From NCBI GenBank assembly GCA_003485765.1, contig DNHS01000051.1:1-64000 (forward strand): DNA of 64,000 nucleotides, given 5' to 3'. The DNA is from Candidatus Omnitrophota bacterium. GTDB lineage: Bacteria > Omnitrophota > Gorgyraeia > Gorgyraeales > Gorgyraeaceae. Below are positions 25,179-32,719 of the stretch, piece after piece (position 1 is the stretch's first letter; each line of letters starts with the position of its first letter). A program made the position numbers and the translations under genes. The notes beneath the pieces were generated by a model. It did not search any database and was not told the DNA's origin. It was given only the letters and a program-made list of their open reading frames with translations.

Positions 25179-26264
25179 TCAAGGCGTATTTAAACAAACC
25201 TCTGCCTCTGTAACAAGTTCACAGATCAAGTCTTTGACTGAGATTATCTTTTTAATCCGGTAGGCATTACTGCCACACATGGCAAATCCCTTGTCCAACT
25301 CTCCTCGGTAAGCATTCAACAGCGCTTTGGCAATACAATAATTAACTTTTTTGGCGTCACAAGTATACAAACATTTATATTCGCAACCAAAATCCATACG
25401 TTCCCCTTTAGAAATCCTCTGCACAAATTCATTACGAATAACTCTTCCCGGCATCCCCACAGGACTCTGGATAACTACAATATCCTCTTTCCTGGCTGAG
25501 ATATATGCCTCTTTATATTTCAGAGATACATCACACTCGTGCGTACATACAAAACGTGTAGCTATCTGTACCCCGCTTGCGCCTAAACGCATAACCCTGG
25601 CAATATCTTTACCATCAAAGATTCCTCCAGCGGCAATAACAGGAATACGCGATTTATCGTTCTCAAAAGCACGCGTAACCGCCAATACCTCGGTCAGGAT
25701 GCTATCCAGAGAAAAATGCTCTTCATCAGCAAGCTCGGCCATACTATAGCCCAAATGTCCGCCTGCAAGCGGCCCTTCGACAACAATAGCATCAGGCAGG
25801 CGCTTATACCTCCTGGCCCAAGTACTGCAAATAATCTGCGCTGCGCGGCCGGAAGAAACAATCGGAACAAGTTTAGTCTGATCATTTTTAATCAAAGATG
25901 GCAAACGTAACGGTAGGCCTGCCCCGGAAATAATCACATCCACAGATTCAGCTTGAGCCGCCTCCACTAACTCATCGTAGTTAGTAAGGACACACATAAT
26001 ATTTACGCCGAACGGATTTTTCGTCATGCTCCTGGTATCTCGAATGATATTTGTTAGTTCCTCGCGCGAACGCATCTTATAATCACGTTTCTCATTACCG
26101 CATTCCTCCCCCAGCCCCACCGCGGCAATAATCCCAAGCGCCCCTTCGTTGGATACTGCCGAAGCTAATGAAGACGAAGACACACGCGCGCCCATTCCAC
26201 CTTGAATGATCGGCAGCTCTATTCTTAAATTACCTATATCTAGATTCTTAAACTCTATATTCAT
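25179..26264 (-). CDS. Nitronate monooxygenase-like FMN enzyme
   Basis: 361 residues with a TIM-barrel of the nitronate monooxygenase/FabK group: IIQGGMGARVSSSSLASAVS start, ISGAGLPL, GGHLGYS, AAGGIFDGKDIARVMRLGASGVQIATRF phosphate loop for FMN. The C-terminal section holds a Cys run (CEYKCLYTCDAKKVNYC) characteristic of a subgroup with extra Cys after the barrel. It would oxidise nitronates or act on a related substrate; the physiological substrate is not known. It ends 45 nt before the RiPP-type cassette and could share a transcript. Confidence 0.85.
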   Translation of the reverse strand: MNIEFKNLDIGNLRIELPIIQGGMGARVSSSSLASAVSNEGALGIIAAVGLGEECGNEKRDYKMRSREELTNIIRDTRSMTKNPFGVNIMCVLTNYDELVEAAQAESVDVIISGAGLPLRLPSLIKNDQTKLVPIVSSGRAAQIICSTWARRYKRLPDAIVVEGPLAGGHLGYSMAELADEEHFSLDSILTEVLAVTRAFENDKSRIPVIAAGGIFDGKDIARVMRLGASGVQIATRFVCTHECDVSLKYKEAYISARKEDIVVIQSPVGMPGRVIRNEFVQRISKGERMDFGCEYKCLYTCDAKKVNYCIAKALLNAYRGELDKGFAMCGSNAYRIKKIISVKDLICELVTEAEVCLNTP

Positions 26265-26441
26265 AAATTCTTGTTGTTAAAACATGTTCCCTATAAGCTG
26301 CCTGCCGTTTCTCTAAGGAGTCCCCCAGTCCTGTATATATAGTATTTTTTTTGATTATATCACTTTTATAACTATTTGCATAATAATTATAACTTTTTTC
26401 AAAAATTTTATACTATTGCTTTTGGTTTAAGGGGGTCTTTT

Positions 26442-26455
26442 AAGGGGGTCAGACA
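26442..26455. repeat. GGGGGTCAGACACC remnant at the end of the pseudouridine synthase gene
   Basis: It encodes the last residues and the stop (TGA) of the gene on the minus strand. GGGGGTC also occurs just before at 26431-26437. Same tag family as 25162. The remainder of gap 26265-26448 is AT-rich with nothing else supported. Confidence 0.35.
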
Positions 26456-27174
26456 CCGGTTAACGCTTTTATCTCCTCCGGCTTAAGATAGCGAAACTGC
26501 CCAGGATTTATTCCTTCTAGCTTTAAACAGCCTAAGGCAACACGCTTAAGCTGGATGACTTCATGGCCGAGGGATTTGAATAACCTGCGAATTTCCCTAT
26601 TTTTCCCCTCGGTTAATTCTACGATCAAGTGTGATTCCTTATTGCTGGCCTTGCGCAGCATTATTCTAGCAGGCTTTAAAAACTCCCCTTCATCCCAAAT
26701 CCCCTTAGCTAAGTTTAGTAGTTTTTCTTGCGTGAGATTTCCCTTAACAACTACCACATAAACACGCATAACAGCGTTTGCCGGGTCTGTCAAGTAAGCG
26801 GATAGCCTGGTATCGTTAGTGAGCAGTAATAACCCGGTTGTAGCCATATCCAAGCGGCCAACGGCATGAAGATACCTGAGTTCTCTAGGTAATAGATCAA
26901 AAACCGTAGCTCTGCCGCGTTCATCGCATCTGGTGGTAACAACAGATTTAGGTTTATACAGCATGATCGTCTGGGGGCTATTCTTCTTGAGAGGCTGGCC
27001 GTCTAAAACAAACTTATCTTTCTCAGGTACGACCAAATAAAGCGGATCCTTGATAATCTTCCCATTAACCTTAAGTTTCCCATCTAATATCCATCCTCTA
27101 GTCTGGGTACGGGAAGCCAAACCCATTTTCGATAAAGCCCTCTCTAATGCAACTTTTCCAAGCTTCATAGTCAT
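26449..27174 (-). CDS. rluB: Ribosomal large-subunit pseudouridine synthase (RluB/RsuA type)
   Basis: 241 residues. The N-terminal S4 RNA-binding domain (about 7-60: KVALERALSKMGLASRTQ) is followed by the catalytic domain with GRLDMATTGLLLLTND, whose Asp attacks the uridine, then the EGKNREIRRLF motif of the RsuA/RluB group. It converts a uridine to pseudouridine in rRNA; RluB versus RluE/RsuA specificity cannot be told apart safely. The last residues and stop come from a repeat tag. Confidence 0.9.
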   Translation of the reverse strand: MTMKLGKVALERALSKMGLASRTQTRGWILDGKLKVNGKIIKDPLYLVVPEKDKFVLDGQPLKKNSPQTIMLYKPKSVVTTRCDERGRATVFDLLPRELRYLHAVGRLDMATTGLLLLTNDTRLSAYLTDPANAVMRVYVVVVKGNLTQEKLLNLAKGIWDEGEFLKPARIMLRKASNKESHLIVELTEGKNREIRRLFKSLGHEVIQLKRVALGCLKLEGINPGQFRYLKPEEIKALTGV

Positions 27175-27317
27175 GGTAACTATTTTACATCAAACAAAAA
27201 CTCTCTGCAACGAATACTACCGCAACCACATTATGCTGCGGATGGCGAATTCTTCGCCTAAATGCCAATTAAATGCCCGCGATTAAATAATAGCCAATAT
27301 AGAGATAAAGAGATGGT

Positions 27318-27596
27318 TCAATCGCGGGATTTGCTTGATTGCTTAAGGAGCGATTTATTGTGGGATATGAAGGCTAATTTTTTCTTTTTAGTCCATTTTT
27401 TAATCTGCGCTTCGCGCGACTGGGCATTGGATCTATTTAGGTGGATTTCTTTATAGATAAGTCTGACTGGGTGGCGGATTCGGGTGTAGCTGCCACCTTT
27501 ACTGGAGTTATGTTCTTTTATTCGACGACAAATGTCGGTAGTGCTGCCTGTGTATAAACTGCCATCTTTACAGCGGAGTATGTAGACATGCCACAT
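27318..27596 (-). CDS. GIY-YIG domain protein
   Basis: 92 residues from ATG 27596, chosen because MWHVYILRC is the normal family start and AAGAAA lies just upstream. The longer frame to 27671 translates a dispersed repeat. Motifs: VYILRCKDGSLYTGSTTDICRRIKEH (the GIY-YIG core) and LIYKEIHLNRSNAQSREAQIKKW. This is the small UPF0213/YhbQ-like group, a putative structure-specific nuclease of unknown role. Its stop lies in a CCCGCGATT/AATCGCGGG inverted repeat (27282-27290 with 27324-27332, approximate). Confidence 0.85.
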   Translation of the reverse strand: MWHVYILRCKDGSLYTGSTTDICRRIKEHNSSKGGSYTRIRHPVRLIYKEIHLNRSNAQSREAQIKKWTKKKKLAFISHNKSLLKQSSKSRD

Positions 27597-27620
27597 AATT
27601 TCTTTTGAGTAGAACCATGG

Positions 27621-27658
27621 CGGTTCGACGCGGCCGCCTTTGGCGGCTTTGCTCACCG
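27621..27658. repeat. GAGC/GTCGA-type dispersed repeat upstream of the GIY-YIG gene
   Basis: On the minus strand: GGT, GAGC, a CCGCC-AAA-GGCGG hairpin, GCGTCGA, ACC. The box order matches the copy at 28387 although the arms differ. It lies in the 5' region of the GIY-YIG transcript. Confidence 0.65.
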
Positions 27659-27857
27659 TCACCTTGAGCAAGCGAAAGGTGGCTGCCAGAGATAGATTCG
27701 TATAACTATATCTTTACGGCATTGTAACTTGGATTCTAACTTTTTCTATTATCGCTTCTTATTGCAATATCTATGGTTATATTAATAGCATAAAACTATA
27801 ATGGTCTCTTTGGCTGTTTTTCATTGTTCAACTGCGAACTTTTATTTAATAGACTGC

Positions 27858-28118
27858 TTAATGCGTCTGGGCAATCCTATGTATAACCTCGGAGACAAAA
27901 GTCTGGTATTTAATCCCGAGCTTCTGGGCCCTTTGTTTAATAGTAGCCAGGTCGTGGCTATTTACGCGAACATTCAAAACAGCATCTTTTCTTCTTGCAG
28001 CGATACTTTCAGCGATAGACGCAAAGTTACTCTTGCTGACATTGATATATTCACCTTTTAAAAGGCTATCCTCAATGGTTTTTTCTTGTCTAGTCAGATT
28101 AATCTTTTTCTTCAACAT
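27858..28118 (-). CDS. CopG-like antitoxin
   Basis: 86 residues from ATG 28118. The N-terminal part (INLTRQEKTIEDSLLKGEYINVS) and the C-terminal ribbon-helix-helix (AVLNVRVNSHDLATIKQRAQKLGIKYQTFVSEVIHRIA) match antitoxins paired with BrnT-like toxins. It would neutralise the toxin and repress the operon. It overlaps the toxin gene by 20 nt. A 12-nt palindrome upstream of the pair is a candidate operator. The 186-nt gap before it toward the GIY-YIG gene shows nothing supported. Confidence 0.8.
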   Translation of the reverse strand: MLKKKINLTRQEKTIEDSLLKGEYINVSKSNFASIAESIAARRKDAVLNVRVNSHDLATIKQRAQKLGIKYQTFVSEVIHRIAQTH

Positions 28119-28290
28119 AAGGAACAATCCAAATATAGCCCTTAAGCTTAAAGAGCATAATGTTTTGATCCACTCTTTTGGGATGGCTTTTAACAGCGAT
28201 TAATTGTGAAGAAATAATCTCTTCAAAAGAAACACCTCTTGTTCTTTTAAGCCTTTCGCTCTTTAACTGGCTCCAGCGTATATCTTTCAT
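28099..28290 (-). CDS. BrnT-like toxin
   Basis: 63 residues from ATG 28290, with AGAGG 4 nt upstream. Sequence features: IRWSQLKSERLKRTRGVSFEEI, then short strands ending in YIWIVPYV, as in BrnT-related ribonuclease toxins. Toxin precedes antitoxin, the usual BrnTA order. The catalytic residues cannot be assigned with certainty at this length. Alternative: another RelE-fold toxin. Confidence 0.7.
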   Translation of the reverse strand: MKDIRWSQLKSERLKRTRGVSFEEIISSQLIAVKSHPKRVDQNIMLFKLKGYIWIVPYVEEKD

Positions 28291-28308
28291 TCGGCCTCTA
28301 GTTTGTAT

Positions 28309-28320
28309 ATACAATTGTAT
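28309..28320. promoter_or_regulatory. Candidate operator of the toxin-antitoxin pair
   Basis: The perfect palindrome ATACAATTGTAT lies 18 nt before the toxin ATG and directly beside TTGACA (28325-28320, minus strand). A ribbon-helix-helix antitoxin could bind it and block the promoter. The -10 (ACTAGA) is poor. Confidence 0.4.
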
Positions 28321-28386
28321 GTCAAATACCTTAGGATGTCAAGCAAAATCTGCTCTTCTGGCAGAAACTTTAGCAGATTTTGCGCA

Positions 28387-28422
28387 GACCCTGAGCAAGG
28401 CCGAAGGCCGCGTCGAAGGGTC
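28387..28422. repeat. GAGC/GTCGA-type dispersed repeat, best arm pair
   Basis: GACCCT, GAGC, hairpin GGCC-GAA-GGCC, GCGTCGA, AGGGTC. A second copy of only the right arm (AAGTCGAAGGGTC) follows at 28423-28435, suggesting repeated insertion or slippage. Confidence 0.7.
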
Positions 28423-28487
28423 AAGTCGAAGGGTCAAATTGAGCACAAATATGTAACTCTCTTATTTACAATTACTTACGATAAATC

Positions 28488-28561
28488 TGGCTGGAGGAGA
28501 TGGAATCGAACCATCATACCGGGTTCCAGAGACCCGTGTCCTACCGTTAGACGATCCTCCA
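28488..28561 (-). tRNA. tRNA-Gln (anticodon CTG)
   Basis: A 74-nt minus-strand cloverleaf with encoded CCA. Acceptor TGGAGGA pairs with TCCTCCA; anticodon arm CGGGT-CTCTGGA-ACCCG; T arm GATGGTTCGATTCCATC. CTG reads CAG. It stands just after the PilZ and glutamyl-tRNA synthetase genes. Confidence 0.94.
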
Positions 28562-28567
28562 AAAAAT

Positions 28568-28924
28568 CTAAATCTTTCTTCTTTCCTTTATTTCATTCTC
28601 AATATACATCTTAAAACGTTTCTGATCGATCTGGCTGATGCCTTTAAAAATAACTCCTACTTCAAAAGTTTTGGAATTCTCTTCGCCTATTTTTTTTATC
28701 CAAGCTATTTCGCCTTTAGCGAAAATGGGCATTGAATCAAAAGGCACTTCAAGCTGCACATCTAATTTAGTGCCTTTCATAAGTCGTTCGTAAACTATAA
28801 ACCGCGCCCCGCCTTCGCTTATATCTCTGCCTACAATCTGATCCTGAGCGCAAGGCTCCTCTATGGTTTTATATTTTATTATAACAGGCCATTCAATCCT
28901 TACAAATTTTCTATTCTCTTCCAT
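28568..28924 (-). CDS. PilZ-domain c-di-GMP receptor
   Basis: 118 residues forming one PilZ domain. Both ligand motifs are present: RKFVR (RxxxR) at residues 5-9 and DISEGG (DxSxxG) near 34-39, so c-di-GMP binding is likely. The beta-barrel continues through FAKGEIAWI and FEVGVIFKGI. It overlaps the end of gltX by 14 nt and so follows a tRNA synthetase. Downstream target unknown; the GGDDF regulator at 16 kb is a possible partner in signalling. Confidence 0.9.
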   Translation of the reverse strand: MEENRKFVRIEWPVIIKYKTIEEPCAQDQIVGRDISEGGARFIVYERLMKGTKLDVQLEVPFDSMPIFAKGEIAWIKKIGEENSKTFEVGVIFKGISQIDQKRFKMYIENEIKERRKI

Positions 28925-30191
28925 AACCCGCCCCTACAACTCTTTCCAATCTTTTTATAACCTTATCTTTGCCTAAAAGAGCTAAGACTTCGAATACGCC
29001 TGCTGAAACAGCTTTACCTGTCACTGCAACCCTTAATGGATGTATTAGATCAGCGCTTTCTATCTTCAGCTCTTCTATCAGTGCCCTGGATTCTTTTTCT
29101 ATATTTTCCTGCGTAAAAGGGCCTACTTTTTCAAGCCGCTCTCTTGTTATGCTTAGTATACTTGAAACTTTGTCTTTTTTCAAAAATTTTTCTACTGCCT
29201 CTTCATTGTACTGCACATCGTCTGAGGTAAATATGCCAAATTCTTCTTTAAATTCAACTAGGGTTTTAACCCTGGGATGATAAAGCTCTGCGAATTTTCT
29301 GAACCACGCCTCGTCGCATTCAGGCCTGATAAAATCCATCCCTATCTTTACAAATTCATCCAGAGTAAGCTTTCTTATATGTTCCCCGTTAATCCATCTT
29401 AATTTATCCTGGTTGAATTCAGCGCCTGTTTTATTTATACGTTTCAGGCTGAATTTTTTTATAATCTCCTCCGCAGTCATGAATTCCTTGTTGTCTCCGG
29501 GCGACCACCCCAGTAGCGAAAGATAATTAACCAGCGCCTGAGGCAGATAGCCCATCTGGCGGTAATCAGTTATTGAAACTGCGCCAAAACGTTTAGATAA
29601 AGGCGCTTTGTCAGGCCCGAGTATCAAAGGTACATGCGCAAATTTCGGAGGCTTTACCCCAAGCGCATCATAAACCGCTGCTTGTTTATTGGTATTTGAA
29701 ATATGGTCATCGCCTCTTATTACATGCGTTATCTGCATCTCTATATCATCCACAACACACGCAAAATTATAGGCAGGGCTTCCATCTGATTTCATCAGCA
29801 CCAGGTCGTCTATCAGGGTATTGTCCACCTCTATCTCGCCGTGCACAAGATCGTATATTTTTATCTTTTCATCCAGTATCTTAAAAATAATTGCTTCTCC
29901 GTCTTTATAGGCCAGCTCTTTTTCAAGCAGCCTCTGAGCATAAGATCTGTAAATATCAAATCTATTTGTCTGAAAATAAGGCCCTTCGTCCCAATTTAAA
30001 CCAAGCCATTTTAAATCTGCGATAATCTCTTCCAGGTAAACATCGCTTGAACGCTTCTGATCAGTATCTTCTATTCTCAATATAAATACTCCTGCCTGAG
30101 ACCTTGCGTATAGCCAATTAAATAATGCTGTTCTTACGCTTCCTATATGTAGATAACCTGTAGGGCTTGGCGCGAACCTAACGCGAACCAT
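28911..30191 (-). CDS. gltX: Glutamyl-tRNA synthetase
   Basis: 426 residues of class I synthetase, charging tRNA-Glu (and perhaps tRNA-Gln) with glutamate. FAPSPTGYLHIGSVRTALFNWL contains the HIGH-type site; PLSKRFG is the KMSKS loop. It is shorter than the usual 460-490 residues, mostly in the anticodon-binding end. It overlaps the ferredoxin oxidoreductase gamma gene by 14 nt upstream. Nothing shows whether it discriminates against tRNA-Gln. Confidence 0.95.
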   Translation of the reverse strand: MVRVRFAPSPTGYLHIGSVRTALFNWLYARSQAGVFILRIEDTDQKRSSDVYLEEIIADLKWLGLNWDEGPYFQTNRFDIYRSYAQRLLEKELAYKDGEAIIFKILDEKIKIYDLVHGEIEVDNTLIDDLVLMKSDGSPAYNFACVVDDIEMQITHVIRGDDHISNTNKQAAVYDALGVKPPKFAHVPLILGPDKAPLSKRFGAVSITDYRQMGYLPQALVNYLSLLGWSPGDNKEFMTAEEIIKKFSLKRINKTGAEFNQDKLRWINGEHIRKLTLDEFVKIGMDFIRPECDEAWFRKFAELYHPRVKTLVEFKEEFGIFTSDDVQYNEEAVEKFLKKDKVSSILSITRERLEKVGPFTQENIEKESRALIEELKIESADLIHPLRVAVTGKAVSAGVFEVLALLGKDKVIKRLERVVGAGYGRE

Positions 30192-30717
30192 ATTCGTACC
30201 CCTTTCTTATAGCCTTTTCATTAATAGGTATCATGTTATGATAAGAAGCTGGAAATATGTCTTTGAGCGCGTCTATCAATGTTATTAAAGATGCTATTTT
30301 TTTTCTTGCCAGAAGCGCTCCCAATATAACCATATTTGCTACCTTGAGATTCCCCAGTTCTGAAGCCATGCTAGTTGCAGGAATATTCAGAATATCAATG
30401 TCTTTTCTTTCAGCGTCTATATTTATAAGCGATTTATTAACTATCAGAAGGCCATTTTCCTTCACCCTGGTTTCGAATTTTTGAAGAGAAGGCCTGTTCA
30501 TCACAATGCATATGCCCGGCTCTTTTACAATAGGTGTCGCGATAATTTCATCTGAAATAATCACCATGGAATGCGCAGTCCCTCCCCTGACTTCTGCGCC
30601 ATAAGAAGGCATCCATGTAACATGTTTCCCATCGCTCATGGCTGCATAAGATATGGCCTTGCCCATCAACATTATTCCCTGGCCGCCAAAACCTGCGAAG
30701 ATTATTTCTTCTTTCAC
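30178..30717 (-). CDS. korC: 2-oxoacid:ferredoxin oxidoreductase, gamma subunit
   Basis: 179 residues. FAGFGGQGIMLMGKAISYAA is the nucleotide-like start of the gamma (CoA-contacting) subunit; SYGAEVRGGTAHSMV and MNRPSLQKF are also typical. Starts with GTG at 30717, overlapping the beta gene by 4 nt. Together with alpha, beta and delta it forms a four-gene KGOR/VOR-type enzyme that makes an acyl-CoA and reduced ferredoxin from a 2-oxoacid. Confidence 0.93.
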   Translation of the reverse strand: MKEEIIFAGFGGQGIMLMGKAISYAAMSDGKHVTWMPSYGAEVRGGTAHSMVIISDEIIATPIVKEPGICIVMNRPSLQKFETRVKENGLLIVNKSLINIDAERKDIDILNIPATSMASELGNLKVANMVILGALLARKKIASLITLIDALKDIFPASYHNMIPINEKAIRKGYEYGSR

Positions 30718-31451
30718 GTTATATCCTTAAAAATTTTTAAAGGGTATTCCTTTGTCATCTCTTCTCCTACCCATTTCACTGCTTCCTGCGGCGAAAGCCC
30801 CAGATATGTGGGGCAGGGAGAAAGAACTTCAACTATTGAAAAACCAACATTTTTAATCTGATTTTCAAATGCTTTCTTTATTGCCCGCTTTGCCTTTAAC
30901 ACATTCTGCGGATTATTAATAGCAACTCTTTCTGCGTACATGACACCTGACAAATTAGATAATAGCTCGCAAACCCTTAATGGGAAACCATGTATTTTCT
31001 GGTCTCTTCCTAAAGGTGTAGTTGCTGTCTTCTGTTTTAACATCGTTGTAGGCGCCATCTGGCCGCCTGTCATCCCATATACCGCATTATTCACAAATAT
31101 TATTGTGATATTCTCTCCTCTGTTAGCGGCGTGGATTATCTCTGCTGTCCCTATCGCAGCCAGGTCTCCGTCTCCCTGATAACCGAAAACTATTTTATCA
31201 GGCCTTGTCCTTTTTATGCCTGTTGCAACGCTTGGGACTCTGCCATGCGCTGCCTCTGTCACGTCAAAATTCCAGTAATCATAGGCTATGACAGCGCATC
31301 CTACAGGAGCTATACCGATCAGTCTTTCTCTTATATCAAGCTCATCTACTATCTCGCATATAATACGATGCACAATGCCATGGCCGCAGCCGGCGCAATA
31401 ATGGGTAACAGCGTCTTTCATACTTTCTGGCCTACTGCTAATTTTATTCAT
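30714..31451 (-). CDS. korB: 2-oxoacid:ferredoxin oxidoreductase, beta subunit
   Basis: 245 residues. The thiamine-diphosphate-binding subunit: CAGCGHGI start cluster motif, GYQGDGDLAAIGTAEIIHAANRGENITIIFVNN (the GDG...NN thiamine motif), GMTGGQMAPTT, and a final CPTYLG. It overlaps alpha by 8 nt. Motifs fit 2-oxoglutarate or branched-chain oxoacid enzymes better than pyruvate ones, but the substrate is not certain. Confidence 0.94.
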   Translation of the reverse strand: MNKISSRPESMKDAVTHYCAGCGHGIVHRIICEIVDELDIRERLIGIAPVGCAVIAYDYWNFDVTEAAHGRVPSVATGIKRTRPDKIVFGYQGDGDLAAIGTAEIIHAANRGENITIIFVNNAVYGMTGGQMAPTTMLKQKTATTPLGRDQKIHGFPLRVCELLSNLSGVMYAERVAINNPQNVLKAKRAIKKAFENQIKNVGFSIVEVLSPCPTYLGLSPQEAVKWVGEEMTKEYPLKIFKDIT

Positions 31452-32499
31452 AGATTTTTTCTATCTCTTTTATTATTTCGCTCTCGCTGGGCACCTGTCC
31501 CCCGCTTCTTCCATAAAAATAAACAGGCTTTGAACAATCTATGGCAAGCTTCACATCTTCCACCATCTGGCCGCAGTTCATCTCTATAACTAAAAATGCT
31601 TTTACTTTTTTCGCCAGTTTCTTAAATTCTTTCTCAGGAAAAGGCCATAAAGAGATAGGCCTTAACATCCCTATTTTTTTACCAGTTTTGCGCAGTTTTT
31701 CAACAACGCTCCTTGTGATTCTGCTGGGAGTGCCATAAGCTACCAGCATAACCTTGCTATCGTCTCCGTATAAAATTTCGCAGCGCTCTTCTTTATCTTT
31801 TATTTCGTTATATTTCTTCTGCAATTTCAAATTCAATCTCTCCAGTTCCCCTTCGGCAAGCAAAAGAGACCTTATTATCCGCGGTTTCCTTCCCTTGCAC
31901 CCGTCCAGTATCCAGTCTTTTTTACCAAAACTTTTAACTTTAGACTTTAAACTTTTAAACTCTACTGGCGCCATCATCTGGCCTAATATTCCATCGCCCA
32001 GTATCATAACAGGCATCCTGTATTTATCCGCCAAGTCAAACGAAAGCATTGTTAAATCAGCTATCTCCTGCACAGATGCCGGCGCAATAACTATTTGGTG
32101 ATAATCGCCATGGCCTCCGCTTTTAACTGCCTGGAAATAATCGCTCTGGCTTGGCCCGATATTACCTAATCCTGGCCCGCCTCTCATAATATTAACTATA
32201 ACTGCTGGAAGTTCGCATGCAGCAAGGTAAGATATCCCTTCTTGTTTCAAGCTAATGCCAGGGCTTGAAGAAGAAGTCATCGCCCTGACGCCTGTAAGAG
32301 ACGCCCCGAAAACCATATTTATCGCAGAAATCTCGCTTTCAGACTGTATAAAAACTCCACCCACTTCAGGCATGCGTTTTGACATATAGCTAGGGAGCTC
32401 ATTTTGAGGCGTAATAGGATAGCCTGCGTAAAACCTGCAGCCTGCTATTATAGCCGCCTCTGCGATTGCTTCGTTTCCACACATTAAAACTTTTTTCAT
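31444..32499 (-). CDS. korA: 2-oxoacid:ferredoxin oxidoreductase, alpha subunit
   Basis: 351 residues from ATG 32499; the longer frame begins with TTG. AAIIAGCRFYAGYPITPQNELP and the TSSSSPGISLKQEGISYLA stretch are characteristic of the alpha subunit, which carries the pyrimidine-binding part of the thiamine site. AGGTTGG precedes the start. Anaerobic core metabolism: it links 2-oxoacids to ferredoxin. Confidence 0.94.
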   Translation of the reverse strand: MKKVLMCGNEAIAEAAIIAGCRFYAGYPITPQNELPSYMSKRMPEVGGVFIQSESEISAINMVFGASLTGVRAMTSSSSPGISLKQEGISYLAACELPAVIVNIMRGGPGLGNIGPSQSDYFQAVKSGGHGDYHQIVIAPASVQEIADLTMLSFDLADKYRMPVMILGDGILGQMMAPVEFKSLKSKVKSFGKKDWILDGCKGRKPRIIRSLLLAEGELERLNLKLQKKYNEIKDKEERCEILYGDDSKVMLVAYGTPSRITRSVVEKLRKTGKKIGMLRPISLWPFPEKEFKKLAKKVKAFLVIEMNCGQMVEDVKLAIDCSKPVYFYGRSGGQVPSESEIIKEIEKIYE

Positions 32500-32515
32500 T
32501 TCCAACCTACGAAGT

Positions 32516-32719
32516 TTATTTATAAATCGTTATGCATAGATCAGGGCATATAATTGCGCAAAAAGAGCACCCTGAGCATCCGTCTTTTTCTATAAATCCA
32601 ACAGGATACACGCCTTTTTTATTGAGCGACTTGGATTGTTTTATATGGCCTTTTGGACAATATAAAATACAAAGCCCGCAGCCTTTACATTTTTCTATAT
32701 CAATCTTTATCTTAGGCAT
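32516..32719 (-). CDS. korD: 2-oxoacid:ferredoxin oxidoreductase, delta (2x 4Fe-4S ferredoxin) subunit
   Basis: 67 residues with two cluster motifs, CKGCGLCILYCPKG and CSGCSFCAIICPD, the electron outlet of the complex. It overlaps the end of dxs by 8 nt, so dxs and the kor genes are one transcript. Confidence 0.94.
   Translation of the reverse strand: MPKIKIDIEKCKGCGLCILYCPKGHIKQSKSLNKKGVYPVGFIEKDGCSGCSFCAIICPDLCITIYK

Noticed and set aside
27597..27671. N-terminal extension of the GIY-YIG protein
   Set aside because: It translates a dispersed repeat, and the family starts at MWHVYILRC.
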